A DNA stretch of 56,923 nucleotides from Chloroflexota bacterium (lineage in GTDB: Bacteria > Chloroflexota > Anaerolineae > Aggregatilineales > Phototrophicaceae): contig JAPOSR010000040.1 in NCBI GenBank assembly GCA_026709625.1, positions 1 through 56,923 of the forward strand, read 5' to 3'. The notes beneath the pieces are model-generated. The model was not told the DNA's origin and searched no databases. It saw only the letters and a program-made list of their open reading frames with translations. This document shows positions 34,058 to 42,100 of this stretch, piece after piece. The position numbers and the translations under genes are program-made. Numbering within the stretch: the first letter of the stretch is position 1; each line of letters starts with the position of its first letter.

Positions 34058-35085
34058 CGCACGCGGCCGCCATTAAAGCGTTGGAAGATCAACGAGAGGA
34101 TGATGATCAAGCCATAAAAAAACTGGGTGAAGAAGCCGGTCAAGCCAGCCGCGATGACGCCAGTTTCGATAAAGGCGACGATGGATGTGCCGATCATGCC
34201 GCCGAAGACAGTGCCGACGCCGCCCCAGGCTGGTGTCCCGCCCACGAATATGCCCGCCAGGACCGGCAGCAGCAAGCCATCGCCAGTGGTGGGCCACCAG
34301 ACAAAATTGATCATCACCGAGAAGACCCCCGCCAGCGCCGCGCCGATGCCCGTAAAAACAAAGACCAGCGTGCGCGTGCGGGCGACATCAATGCCCATTT
34401 CGGCAGCGCTCGCGGGATTGTCGCCCACGCAATGGACACGCGCGCCGAAGCTGTGCCGGTTATACAGGAAGACACCCAAGGCGGTGAATGCCAGCGCCCA
34501 CAGCATCTGGTTGGGGATGCCCAGATGGTCGACGATCTTGATGGGATCGTCGGTCAGCAAGCCGTGGATGAACGTGCCGCGGATCTCTGGGATGGCGATC
34601 GAGAAGCCTTCCACAATGATATTGATCAAGCCGCGCAGAAAGAAGTTCATGCCCAAAGTCGCCACCAGCGCCGACAAACCGATGCGCACCACCAAAATCG
34701 CATTTAAGTAGCCCAAAGCCGCGCCCACGATCAAGGCCGCGGCGATGCCGACCAGCGGGTCGCCACCTTGATCGACGATCGAGGCGAACGCGTAGGAGGC
34801 GAGACCCACAACCGACGGAAACGACAGGTCAATCTCGCCGGCGGTCACCACAAAGACCAATGGCACGACCAGGAAGATCGATACCGGCAGCGCAATCATG
34901 ACCGAGCGATACGTCTTGAATTGTGTGAAGACATCCGTATTCGCCAGCGTGAATCCGACCAGCATGACGACAAGGAATAGCGTCGAGGTGATGGCGCGGC
35001 GATTGTTGCGCGCCCACTTGACCAGCCCGCTCGCGTCTTCGCGCGCTTGTCGCTTTTGCCCGCCTGGTTTTGCGCCCAATCCCAT
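34054..35085 (-). CDS. Sugar ABC permease, RbsC type
   Basis: Membrane subunit of a CUT2 importer (ribose/xylose/inositol class). 343 aa, about ten membrane spans. Diagnostic AGEIDLSFPSVVGLASYAFA and the ALVATLGMNFFLRGLI segment, and GDNPASAAEMGIDVARTRTLVFVFTG in the cytoplasmic loop. AAGGAG ribosome site. Between the ATPase gene and the oxidoreductase. Confidence 0.93.
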   Translation of the reverse strand: MGLGAKPGGQKRQAREDASGLVKWARNNRRAITSTLFLVVMLVGFTLANTDVFTQFKTYRSVMIALPVSIFLVVPLVFVVTAGEIDLSFPSVVGLASYAFASIVDQGGDPLVGIAAALIVGAALGYLNAILVVRIGLSALVATLGMNFFLRGLINIIVEGFSIAIPEIRGTFIHGLLTDDPIKIVDHLGIPNQMLWALAFTALGVFLYNRHSFGARVHCVGDNPASAAEMGIDVARTRTLVFVFTGIGAALAGVFSVMINFVWWPTTGDGLLLPVLAGIFVGGTPAWGGVGTVFGGMIGTSIVAFIETGVIAAGLTGFFTQFFYGLIIILSLIFQRFNGGRVR

Positions 35086-35098
35086 GCGCCTCTGCTCC

Positions 35099-35872
35099 TT
35101 ATGCGTCGCCCGCGTCGGCGTGCGCCACTTCAGCGAATTCCTGCATGTGCTTCATCAACACCTCGGCTGATGCGATCTCGTCTTTGTCCGCGGTCATGAC
35201 GACCTTGCCCCGGTCCAGGACTACGAAGCGGTCGGCGATATCGTAGACATGATAGATATTGTGTCCGATGAAGATGATGGAGCGACCGCGGTCGCGCACA
35301 TTCTGCACAAATCCGAAGACCTTGGCTGTCTCGACCAGCGAAAGCGCCGTAGTCGGCTCGTCCAGCACGATCAGGTCGGCGTCAAAGTACAAGGCGCGGG
35401 CAATCGCGACACCCTGCCGCTCGCCGCCCGACAAGGTGGCCACCGGCGAATCGGGGTCGAAGACCTTGGAGGTAAAGCCAATATCGCGCATCAGCCGGTT
35501 GGCTTCTTCATACTGCGTCTTGACCTTGATGACGCCAAAGCGATTTTTGATCTCGCGCCCCATAAAGATATTGCGCGTGATGGTCTGCTGGGGGGCGAGG
35601 GCGCGGTCTTGGTAGACCGTCTCGATGCCGGCATCGCGAGAGCGCGCGGCATTCCAGTTGCGCGCTTCGTTGCCGCGCACGATGATCTGCCCGCTATCGG
35701 GAGGATGCACGCCCGACAAAATCTTGATGAGTGTGGACTTGCCCGCGCCATTGTCGCCAATCAGCCCGACCACCTCGCCCGGTCGCACCCCAAAGCTGAT
35801 GCCATCGACAGCATTCACGCTGCCAAATGACTTGGTCACATTGCGCAGTTCAATGATGTACTTGTTTTCCAT
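35099..35872 (-). CDS. Sugar ABC ATPase, single-domain CUT2 type
   Basis: 257 aa. Walker A GDNGAGKSTLIKIL, Q-loop YQDRALAPQQTITRNIFMGRE, signature LSGGERQGVAIARALYFDADLIVLDEPTTAL. The Q-x-x-x-N-x-F-x-G-R-E pattern is specific to RbsA-like ATPases, but only one ATPase domain is present, whereas RbsA has two; such half-size forms (FrcA-like) act as dimers. Start MENKYIIEL at 35872; the upstream frame runs into a repeat hairpin. Confidence 0.92.
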   Translation of the reverse strand: MENKYIIELRNVTKSFGSVNAVDGISFGVRPGEVVGLIGDNGAGKSTLIKILSGVHPPDSGQIIVRGNEARNWNAARSRDAGIETVYQDRALAPQQTITRNIFMGREIKNRFGVIKVKTQYEEANRLMRDIGFTSKVFDPDSPVATLSGGERQGVAIARALYFDADLIVLDEPTTALSLVETAKVFGFVQNVRDRGRSIIFIGHNIYHVYDIADRFVVLDRGKVVMTADKDEIASAEVLMKHMQEFAEVAHADAGDA

Positions 35873-35892
35873 GACGTCCCTATCCCTCAGAG

Positions 35893-35922
35893 CCCCTTCC
35901 CCCAAAAAGATGAGGGAAGGGG
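35893..35922 (-). repeat. Repeat-family hairpin between SBP and ATPase
   Basis: CCCCTTCCC (35893-35901) and GGGAAGGGG (35914-35922), 9-bp perfect stem, 12-nt loop. Matches the half-hairpin of the dispersed repeat. In the operon it lies between the abundant binding protein and the ATPase, a place where such hairpins set relative expression. Confidence 0.6.
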
Positions 35923-35970
35923 AGCTCGCGTTCGCGCATGCAATCAAGACTCGCGTCGGGACAGGGCGGC

Positions 35971-36975
35971 TTATCGATAGCCAGCAATCGCCAGATCCGC
36001 TACCTGCGCGTAGTTGCTGGTGTCGATAAAGCCAGCGCCAGTATCGACATTGAGCGGCGCCAAGCCGAATTTGGCTGTCTGACAGATGCTCAATATCGGT
36101 AAGTAGCCTTGCAGGAAAGGCTGCTGATCCGAAGTTAGATGGATCCAGTCCTCTTCAAAGCCCTGCATGATGAACTCATTGGTATCGAAGCCGATGGCTT
36201 TGACTTCGCCAGCTGCCAAGCCCGCCGCCTCGAAGTAGGTCTGCGTATTGCCCAAGGTCTGCCCGCCAGAGAAGACGACCATCTTCACGTCGGGGTTGTC
36301 GGTGAGAGCGGCGACCATCGCCGGGATGCCCAGATTGGGGTCGGCAGCCCAGGTCGGACCGGAGTCGACATGGATGATTTCCACGCCATTTTCTTCCAGG
36401 GCTTCCCAAACGCCCAATTCGCGCAATGCCCGTTCGCGCTGCGCCAGGTTGGCCAACACAATGGCTTTGTCGCCCGCGCCGATGCCATATTGACGGATCG
36501 CCTCGGCACCCAAAGCGCGCCCCTGCGAAGCCAACTGCGCGCCAACATAGCCACCGCCATAGCGAGCGCGCACCTGGTCGACATCCACATTCTGGTACAT
36601 CATGATGATGCCGGCCTCAGCCGCTTCTGCCGCCAACGGCATGATGGCGTCGTTGCCGGGATGGCCCATCATGGCGATGCCGTCGGGTGCCTGGGCGACA
36701 GCTTCGCGCAGCTGCTGGGTCATCAATTCACTGTCCCAGCCAGAAAAAACATATTCGACATTCGCCCCAAGATCACGAGCGGCTGCCAACGCGCCACGAT
36801 ACACGATGCCAGCGAAGGCGTCGCCCTCTGTGCCGCCGGCGAAAAAGCGAATCGTCACGCCCTCGCACCAATGCGCCGTGTCCAGGTCGTCCTGCGCAAA
36901 AGCCGGCGCGGCCAGCGCTCCAAGCAAAAGGCAAACCAAAACTAGCTTAACAAGCGTTGCTTTGCGGATCATCAT
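35971..36975 (-). CDS. Sugar-binding protein, RbsB type
   Basis: Extracytoplasmic receptor of the CUT2 importer, 334 aa. Signal peptide 1-27 ending AFA. Periplasmic-binding/LacI fold: GDAFAGIVYRGALAAARDLG, GIAMMGHPGNDAIMP, and EVKAIGFDTNEF. GGAGG precedes the two adjacent ATGs. First gene of the operon SBP-ATPase-permease-oxidoreductase. Substrate unknown; inositol or a pentose is plausible from the attached dehydrogenase. Confidence 0.9.
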   Translation of the reverse strand: MMIRKATLVKLVLVCLLLGALAAPAFAQDDLDTAHWCEGVTIRFFAGGTEGDAFAGIVYRGALAAARDLGANVEYVFSGWDSELMTQQLREAVAQAPDGIAMMGHPGNDAIMPLAAEAAEAGIIMMYQNVDVDQVRARYGGGYVGAQLASQGRALGAEAIRQYGIGAGDKAIVLANLAQRERALRELGVWEALEENGVEIIHVDSGPTWAADPNLGIPAMVAALTDNPDVKMVVFSGGQTLGNTQTYFEAAGLAAGEVKAIGFDTNEFIMQGFEEDWIHLTSDQQPFLQGYLPILSICQTAKFGLAPLNVDTGAGFIDTSNYAQVADLAIAGYR

Positions 36976-37037
36976 TTTGTCCTCCGGTTTTTTCCACTTT
37001 GTTGTCGCAGCGCCGGGTTCTTTACCCAGCGCCGCGC

Positions 37038-37066
37038 ATTGTACGCGTATATGGCTTTTGCTGCAA
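37038..37066 (-). promoter_or_regulatory. Promoter of CUT2 sugar operon
   Basis: Minus strand: -35 TTGCAG (37066-37061), 17-bp spacer, -10 TACAAT (37043-37038). Leader about 55 nt to the SBP start at 36975. Confidence 0.6.
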
Positions 37067-37182
37067 GCTGCCCGAAATCCTCACCCTAAGTCGCCCAGCC
37101 CGCGGCGCGCTCGGTGGCAAAGCATTAAAAAATCGCGGTGTCATTTTGATGCACAATTCCTTGGCGCAGCTTTACGCGCGAA

Positions 37183-37211
37183 TTGCGATACACGCGGGAC
37201 GCGGCTACAAT
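37183..37211 (+). promoter_or_regulatory. Promoter of peptide importer operon
   Basis: -35 TTGCGA (37183-37188), 17-bp spacer, -10 TACAAT (37206-37211). Start near 37218, leader about 50 nt to 37270. Divergent from the sugar operon promoter 117 nt away; the rest of the 294-nt gap shows no gene. Confidence 0.6.
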
Positions 37212-37269
37212 CACGCTTTGACTCCTGCGTTGCCGGAGTGCGCATCCAGTCCGTTGTAAGGAGAAACTC

Positions 37270-38826
37270 ATGTTCAAACGCACGCTATCTCTATGTCTGG
37301 CGCTGAGTCTGCTGCTTGGCGCGTCGTCATTCGTTATGGCGCAGGACAATATCCTGCTCTATGGCGGCAATCAGGATATCGACAACATCGACCCAGCCAC
37401 TGGCGAGAATTATTCAATCAATGCCGCCCTGCGCAGCCTGTACGACGCGCTCTTTATCTACCGCGGCAGCGAAACCCAGCCGCATCTGGTCGAAAGCTGG
37501 GAAGTTAATGACGACGCCACAGTCTGGACATTCACCCTACACGACCACGCCGTCTTCCACGATGGCAGCCTGGTCAATGCCGAAGCTGTTGTCTACAGCT
37601 TCAACCGCGTCCTGGCTATCTCTGGCGCGCCAAGTTGGCGCTGGGAAACCATCGCGGACGAGAACACCGCGCAAGTCATCGATGAATTCACCGTCGAGTT
37701 CACGCTGACCCAGCCCTATGCGCCCTTCATCGGCACGTTGCCGCAGCTGTTTGTCGTCAATCCCGCGATTGTCGAAGCCAACCTGGGCGATGACATGGGA
37801 CAGACCTACCTCAAGCAGAATGCGGCGGGCTCTGGTCCCTTCATGCAAGGTCGCTGGGAAATCGGCAATATCTACGAGTTCATCGCGGTTGATGATTACT
37901 GGGCTGGCTGGACCGGCGACGACCACATCGACGGCTTTTTCTGGATCATCCAGCGCGACCCCAGCACCCAGCTTAACTCGCTGCTGGCGGGCGAAACCCA
38001 CATTGCCGATACTGTCGCCGGCAGCGACAAAGAGAAGGTTGTCGACTCGGCGGATCATATCTGGGAAGAGCATGGCGGCTTCTTCACCAATACGCTCAAG
38101 ATGAACAACCAGGGCGAATACACCAGCGATATCAACTTGCGCAAGGCAGTCGCCCATGCCATGGATTACGAGTCGATGGTCGCGGCGCAGGATGTGCCCA
38201 TCACGATCCTGCCTGGTCCCACGCCCGCCAACTTTGTCGGCTATGTCGATGGCTTGGATTATCCCGAATTTGACTTGGACAAAGCGCGCGAATACCTGGC
38301 GATGACGCCCTGGCCCGATGGCGGCATCACGCTCGATTATGTCTATGTGACCGAGTTCCCGCGCGAAGAGATTCCCGGACTCATCCTGCTGGAAGGCTTG
38401 GCGCAGCTGAATATCGAGCTGAACATGATCCCCATGCTTTGGCCCGACATGGTCGCCAGCTGCGCCTCGCCCGAGACGGGGCCAGACATCATCAACATCT
38501 ACACGCTGCCGCCCTTCCTCGACGCCGACGCGCACCTGTACAACCAGTATCATTCGGCGCAGTGGGGCAGCTTCAACTCATGCAGCTTCTACAGCAATGC
38601 GCGGGTGGACGAACTGCTGGATGCAGCGCGCACGATTGGCGATGCCGAAACGCGGCAGGCGATGTACACCGAAGCGCAAGAAATTATCACCGCCGAACAA
38701 CCATCGGTGTGGATGTATACCGAAGACAGCAGCATTTCATTGAACACCTGCGTCAAGGGCTTCCGCTATTCGCCGATGTATCCACTCACCGTCCTCTTCC
38801 AGGATATGTGGATGGACGGGTGCTAG
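37270..38826 (+). CDS. Peptide-type ABC substrate-binding protein
   Basis: SBP family 5 (OppA/DppA/NikA) receptor, 518 aa. Signal peptide 1-24 ending VMA. Contains LVESWEVNDDATVWTFTLHD, the family motif, then FHDGSLVNAEAVVYSFNRV, and DINLRKAVAHAMDYESM. Ends with Cys. TAAGGAG ribosome site. First gene of SBP-B-C-D. Family 5 proteins bind peptides, nickel, or sugars; the ligand here is not determined. Confidence 0.92.
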   Translation: MFKRTLSLCLALSLLLGASSFVMAQDNILLYGGNQDIDNIDPATGENYSINAALRSLYDALFIYRGSETQPHLVESWEVNDDATVWTFTLHDHAVFHDGSLVNAEAVVYSFNRVLAISGAPSWRWETIADENTAQVIDEFTVEFTLTQPYAPFIGTLPQLFVVNPAIVEANLGDDMGQTYLKQNAAGSGPFMQGRWEIGNIYEFIAVDDYWAGWTGDDHIDGFFWIIQRDPSTQLNSLLAGETHIADTVAGSDKEKVVDSADHIWEEHGGFFTNTLKMNNQGEYTSDINLRKAVAHAMDYESMVAAQDVPITILPGPTPANFVGYVDGLDYPEFDLDKAREYLAMTPWPDGGITLDYVYVTEFPREEIPGLILLEGLAQLNIELNMIPMLWPDMVASCASPETGPDIINIYTLPPFLDADAHLYNQYHSAQWGSFNSCSFYSNARVDELLDAARTIGDAETRQAMYTEAQEIITAEQPSVWMYTEDSSISLNTCVKGFRYSPMYPLTVLFQDMWMDGC

Positions 38827-38846
38827 CCAGCTGGGCTTTGTTTTGT

Positions 38847-38870
38847 CTCCCCTCAGGCTGCTGGGGGGAG
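38847..38870 (+). terminator. Intercistronic hairpin after peptide SBP
   Basis: CTCCCCTCAG (38847-38856) pairs with CTGGGGGGAG (38861-38870), 10 bp with one T-G, loop GCTG. In the 292-nt gap between the SBP and permease genes. The rest of the gap has TACAAT at about 38970 without a good -35, so a weak internal promoter is possible. No firm gene in the gap. Confidence 0.6.
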
Positions 38871-39118
38871 GCGAGCCTGCTGATGGCGATTTATCGGCAA
38901 AGCAAGTGGCGTCCCTGTCCAAACGACGGGGCGATATTGGCACGGGATTACGCTGGGCGAAGATTGCCGGATACAATTAGGCAGATGTTCGCCGATACCG
39001 ATGCAGGTTGCCTGCACTCATCACGCAGCAAGCAAATGTGGATGACCGATAGCGGTACAACGATGAAAAAATTAGCGCAAGAAATAACCCGCTTGCATCC
39101 AGAATCATCCCTCAGCCC

Positions 39119-40132
39119 ATGAATATCCGCTTCTACATCCTGCGGCGAGTCGTCCTCATCATTCCCACCCTCATCGGCTTGAGCCTATTGACCTTTGCGA
39201 TTGCGCGCATCGTGCCAGGCGACCCCGTCGGTCTCGCCGCGGGCCCACGCGCCACCGAAGAAATCAAAGAAGCCTTGCGCCGCGAATTTGGCCTCGACCA
39301 GCCGCTGCCCGTACAATATATTGATTACATCAGCGGGCTCTTCCAGGGCGACTGGGGGCAATCGCTCTATACCCGCCGCGAGGTGCTGGGCGACCTGCGC
39401 GCCTTTTGGCCCGCCACGCTGGAATTGACCACCGCCGCCGTCATCATCGCGACGCTGCTGGGCGTGCCAGCGGGTGTCATCTCGGCTATGTATCGCAACC
39501 GCCTGCCCGACCATGTGGCGCGCGTGCTGTCGCTCTTCTTCGTCAGTTTTCCATCGTTTTGGCTGGCGATGATCTTTCAGACCTGGTTCGGGCGCGACCT
39601 GGGCATGCTTCCTATCGGCAAGCGCTTGCCCGTGCTCGTCGCGCCACCCCAGGCCACGACTGGCTTGTTCCTGGTCGACAGCTTGATTCAGCTGGACTTC
39701 GCGACCTTCGCTGTTTCGCTGCGCCACTTGTTCATTCCGGCGCTGGTGCTGTCTTTTGGCGCTTTCGCGAGCATCACCCGCATCACCCGCGCCAGCATGG
39801 TCGAGGCGCTGGAAAAAGATTTCGTGCGTATGGAGCGCGCCATCGGCATCCCCTACCGCGTCATCATTTTTAAGTATGTGCTGCGCAACGCTCTCATCGC
39901 CACTGTGACAGTCGTTTCGCTTAATTTTGGCTGGCTGATGGCTGGCGCCATACTGATCGAAACGATCTTTGATTGGCCCGGTCTCGGTCTATACGCTGTC
40001 GAAGCCTCGCTCAGCCTGGACTTTCAGCCCATCATGGGCATCGCCGTGCTCTATGGCATCGTCTTCAGCGTCGTCAACATCTTGACCGATATTGTCTATG
40101 GCATCCTGGATCCGAGGATTCGCTATGGCTGA
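39119..40132 (+). CDS. Peptide ABC permease, OppB/DppB type
   Basis: 337 aa, six spans. Starts MNIRFYILRRVVLIIPTLIGLSLLTF (family start, split here as MNIRFYILRR and following hydrophobic helix), GDPVGLAAG, EFGLDQPLPVQY, GDWGQSLYTRREV, EAA loop LEKDFVRMERAIGIPYRVII, and C-terminus YGILDPRIRYG. Unlike the OppB gene at 288-1313 it lacks the DGDG insertion but has an internal loop insertion (FGRDLGMLPIGKRLPVLVAP). Its end overlaps the OppC start by 8 nt. Confidence 0.93.
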   Translation: MNIRFYILRRVVLIIPTLIGLSLLTFAIARIVPGDPVGLAAGPRATEEIKEALRREFGLDQPLPVQYIDYISGLFQGDWGQSLYTRREVLGDLRAFWPATLELTTAAVIIATLLGVPAGVISAMYRNRLPDHVARVLSLFFVSFPSFWLAMIFQTWFGRDLGMLPIGKRLPVLVAPPQATTGLFLVDSLIQLDFATFAVSLRHLFIPALVLSFGAFASITRITRASMVEALEKDFVRMERAIGIPYRVIIFKYVLRNALIATVTVVSLNFGWLMAGAILIETIFDWPGLGLYAVEASLSLDFQPIMGIAVLYGIVFSVVNILTDIVYGILDPRIRYG

Positions 40133-41018
40133 GCAGAAGAATTGGGCAAAGGACAAAAACAACGCCCGCTGGGACAACCTGGCGCGCGGGCTTTACCGCT
40201 TTCGTTCCAACCGCCTGTCGATGCTGGGGCTGTTGATGCTGCTGTTCACCGTGTTTGTCGCCGTCTTCGCGCCGTTGATTGCGCCCTTTCCGGAAGATGC
40301 CAGTGGCGCGACCAATGTGCTGGAGCGACTGCAAGCGCCCAGCGAAACGCATCTCTTCGGCACCGACAAGGTCGGCCGCGACATCTTCAGCCGCGTCGTG
40401 ATGGGCACAGGCTTGGCGCTGCAAGTCGGCACAGTCATTATCTTGCTGGCGACGTCCATCGGCGTGACCATCGGCGCGATTTCTGGCTATGCGGGCGGCT
40501 GGCTGGACGACCTGCTCATGCGCATCACCGATATCTTTTTGACGGTGCCGGCGCTGGTGCTGGCGATTGCCATATCGGCGGCGCTGGGCAAAGGCATCAT
40601 CAACGCCATGATCGGCATCTCGCTGGTGTGGTGGCCCGGTTTCGCCCGGCTAACGCGCAGCTTGGTGCTTTCGCTGCGCGAAGAGCCCTTCGTAGAAGCG
40701 GCTTATGGCATCGGCGCCGGGCATGCGCGCATCATCTTTCGGCATATTTTGCCCAATGCCGCTTCGCCCATCATCATCAAAATGACCACCGATTTTGGCT
40801 TCGCTGTGTTAACAGCCGCCGCGCTGGGCTTCATCGGCTTGGGCGCGCAGCCGCCGACGCCCGAGTGGGGCGCGATGATCAACGATGGCCGGCGCTATTT
40901 TCCCGATGAATGGTGGATCGCCACTTTTCCGGGCTTGGCGATCTGGCTGATGGTCTTCAGTTGGAACTTGATTGGCGATGGCTTGCGCGATGTGCTCGAC
41001 CCGCGCTCGCGGCGGTGA
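40125..41018 (+). CDS. Peptide ABC permease, OppC/DppC type
   Basis: 297 aa from ATG 40125 (MAEQKNWAKD), overlapping OppB by 8 nt. Features: one N-terminal helix, HLFGTDKVGRDIFSRV (the OppC periplasmic motif), EAA loop EEPFVEAAYGIGAGHARIIFRH, and LGFIGLGAQPPTPEWGAMI followed by the GDGLRDVLDPR ending, all canonical. Confidence 0.94.
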   Translation: MAEQKNWAKDKNNARWDNLARGLYRFRSNRLSMLGLLMLLFTVFVAVFAPLIAPFPEDASGATNVLERLQAPSETHLFGTDKVGRDIFSRVVMGTGLALQVGTVIILLATSIGVTIGAISGYAGGWLDDLLMRITDIFLTVPALVLAIAISAALGKGIINAMIGISLVWWPGFARLTRSLVLSLREEPFVEAAYGIGAGHARIIFRHILPNAASPIIIKMTTDFGFAVLTAAALGFIGLGAQPPTPEWGAMINDGRRYFPDEWWIATFPGLAIWLMVFSWNLIGDGLRDVLDPRSRR

Positions 41019-41024
41019 TTGACC

Positions 41025-42050
41025 ATGACCGACTTGCTGAGCATCGAAAACCTGCACCTGGAATTCGATACCTACGATGGGCTGGTCAAGGTGCTGGCGG
41101 GCGTCGATCTGTCGATGCGGCGCGGCGATGTGCTGGGCTTGGTGGGCGAGACCGGCTGTGGCAAGTCGATAACGGCGCTGTCGGTGCCGCGGCTCATCCC
41201 TATGCCGCCAGGGCGCATCACCGCTGGGCGCGTGCGCTTCGATGGCGAAGACATCCTCGGCAAATCCGAAAGCGAGATGGAGGCTTTTCGCGCGCGGCAC
41301 CTGGGCATGATCTTCCAGGACCCTGTGACGAATCTGAATCCGCTCTTCACCATCCGCGAGCAGTTGGTCGATGCCGTGCTGTATCAGCGGGCGCAGGGCA
41401 AAAAAGTGCCGGGGCGCTGGCGTGGCTTTGTCCCATCGGCGCGGCAGATCCGCAAAGACGCGCATGAACGCGCAGTCGAGCTGATGCGCCTGACGGGCAT
41501 TCCCGATGGCGACCGGCGCATTTACGATTATCCGCATCAATTCAGCGGCGGCATGCGCCAGCGCGTGCTCATTGCCATGGCCCTGGCTGGCGACCCCGAC
41601 CTGCTAATCGCCGATGAGCCGACCACAGCCCTGGATGTGACCATTCAAGCGCAGATCTTGCGCTTAATCCGCTCGCTGGTCGCGCAGCTGGGCTTGACTG
41701 TCTTGCTCATCACGCACAATCTCGGCGTCGTGGCGCGCAGCTGCGAACGGGTGGCGGTGATGTACGCTGGACGGGTGATCGAAGAAGCGCCGGTGCGCGA
41801 GCTGTTTCGCAATCCCAAACATCCGTACACGCGCGGCTTGATCGCTGCCGTGCCCCAAAAAGACGTCGGGCGAGGCAGCTTGGCGGGCATCCCCGGCCTG
41901 ATCCCCAACCTGATCGACCCGCCGAGCGGCTGCCGCTTTCATCCGCGCTGCCAACACGCCATGGCCGTCTGCCGACAAACTGTCCCAACGCCTGTGCCCG
42001 TGGGCGACCAGCATACAACTGCCTGCTATCTATACGAGGCGGAAGCCTGA
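41025..42050 (+). CDS. Peptide ABC ATPase, OppD/DppD type
   Basis: 341 aa. Walker [14 protein letters not shown]-loop [14 protein letters not shown], signature [34 protein letters not shown], switch [12 protein letters not shown], and the C-terminal oligopeptide-transporter extension with [15 protein letters not shown] (iron-sulfur-like cysteines of OppD). I prefer ATG 41025 over the TTG at 41019. An OppF partner is missing; the next gene is a restriction-modification enzyme, so the operon may have been cut here or OppD works as a homodimer. Confidence 0.94.
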   Translation: MTDLLSIENLHLEFDTYDGLVKVLAGVDLSMRRGDVLGLVGETGCGKSITALSVPRLIPMPPGRITAGRVRFDGEDILGKSESEMEAFRARHLGMIFQDPVTNLNPLFTIREQLVDAVLYQRAQGKKVPGRWRGFVPSARQIRKDAHERAVELMRLTGIPDGDRRIYDYPHQFSGGMRQRVLIAMALAGDPDLLIADEPTTALDVTIQAQILRLIRSLVAQLGLTVLLITHNLGVVARSCERVAVMYAGRVIEEAPVRELFRNPKHPYTRGLIAAVPQKDVGRGSLAGIPGLIPNLIDPPSGCRFHPRCQHAMAVCRQTVPTPVPVGDQHTTACYLYEAEA

Positions 42051-42100
42051 ACCCGCGGAGACCAAGCCGCGCCGCGTAAGCACAGGCGGTCGCGGGGAGG

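Noticed and set aside
38883..39122. 79-codon open frame between the peptide SBP and OppB, with GGAGG upstream and its stop overlapping the OppB start
   Set aside because: No recognisable family, composition like translated non-coding DNA, and it starts within a hairpin region. Kept as a note only.
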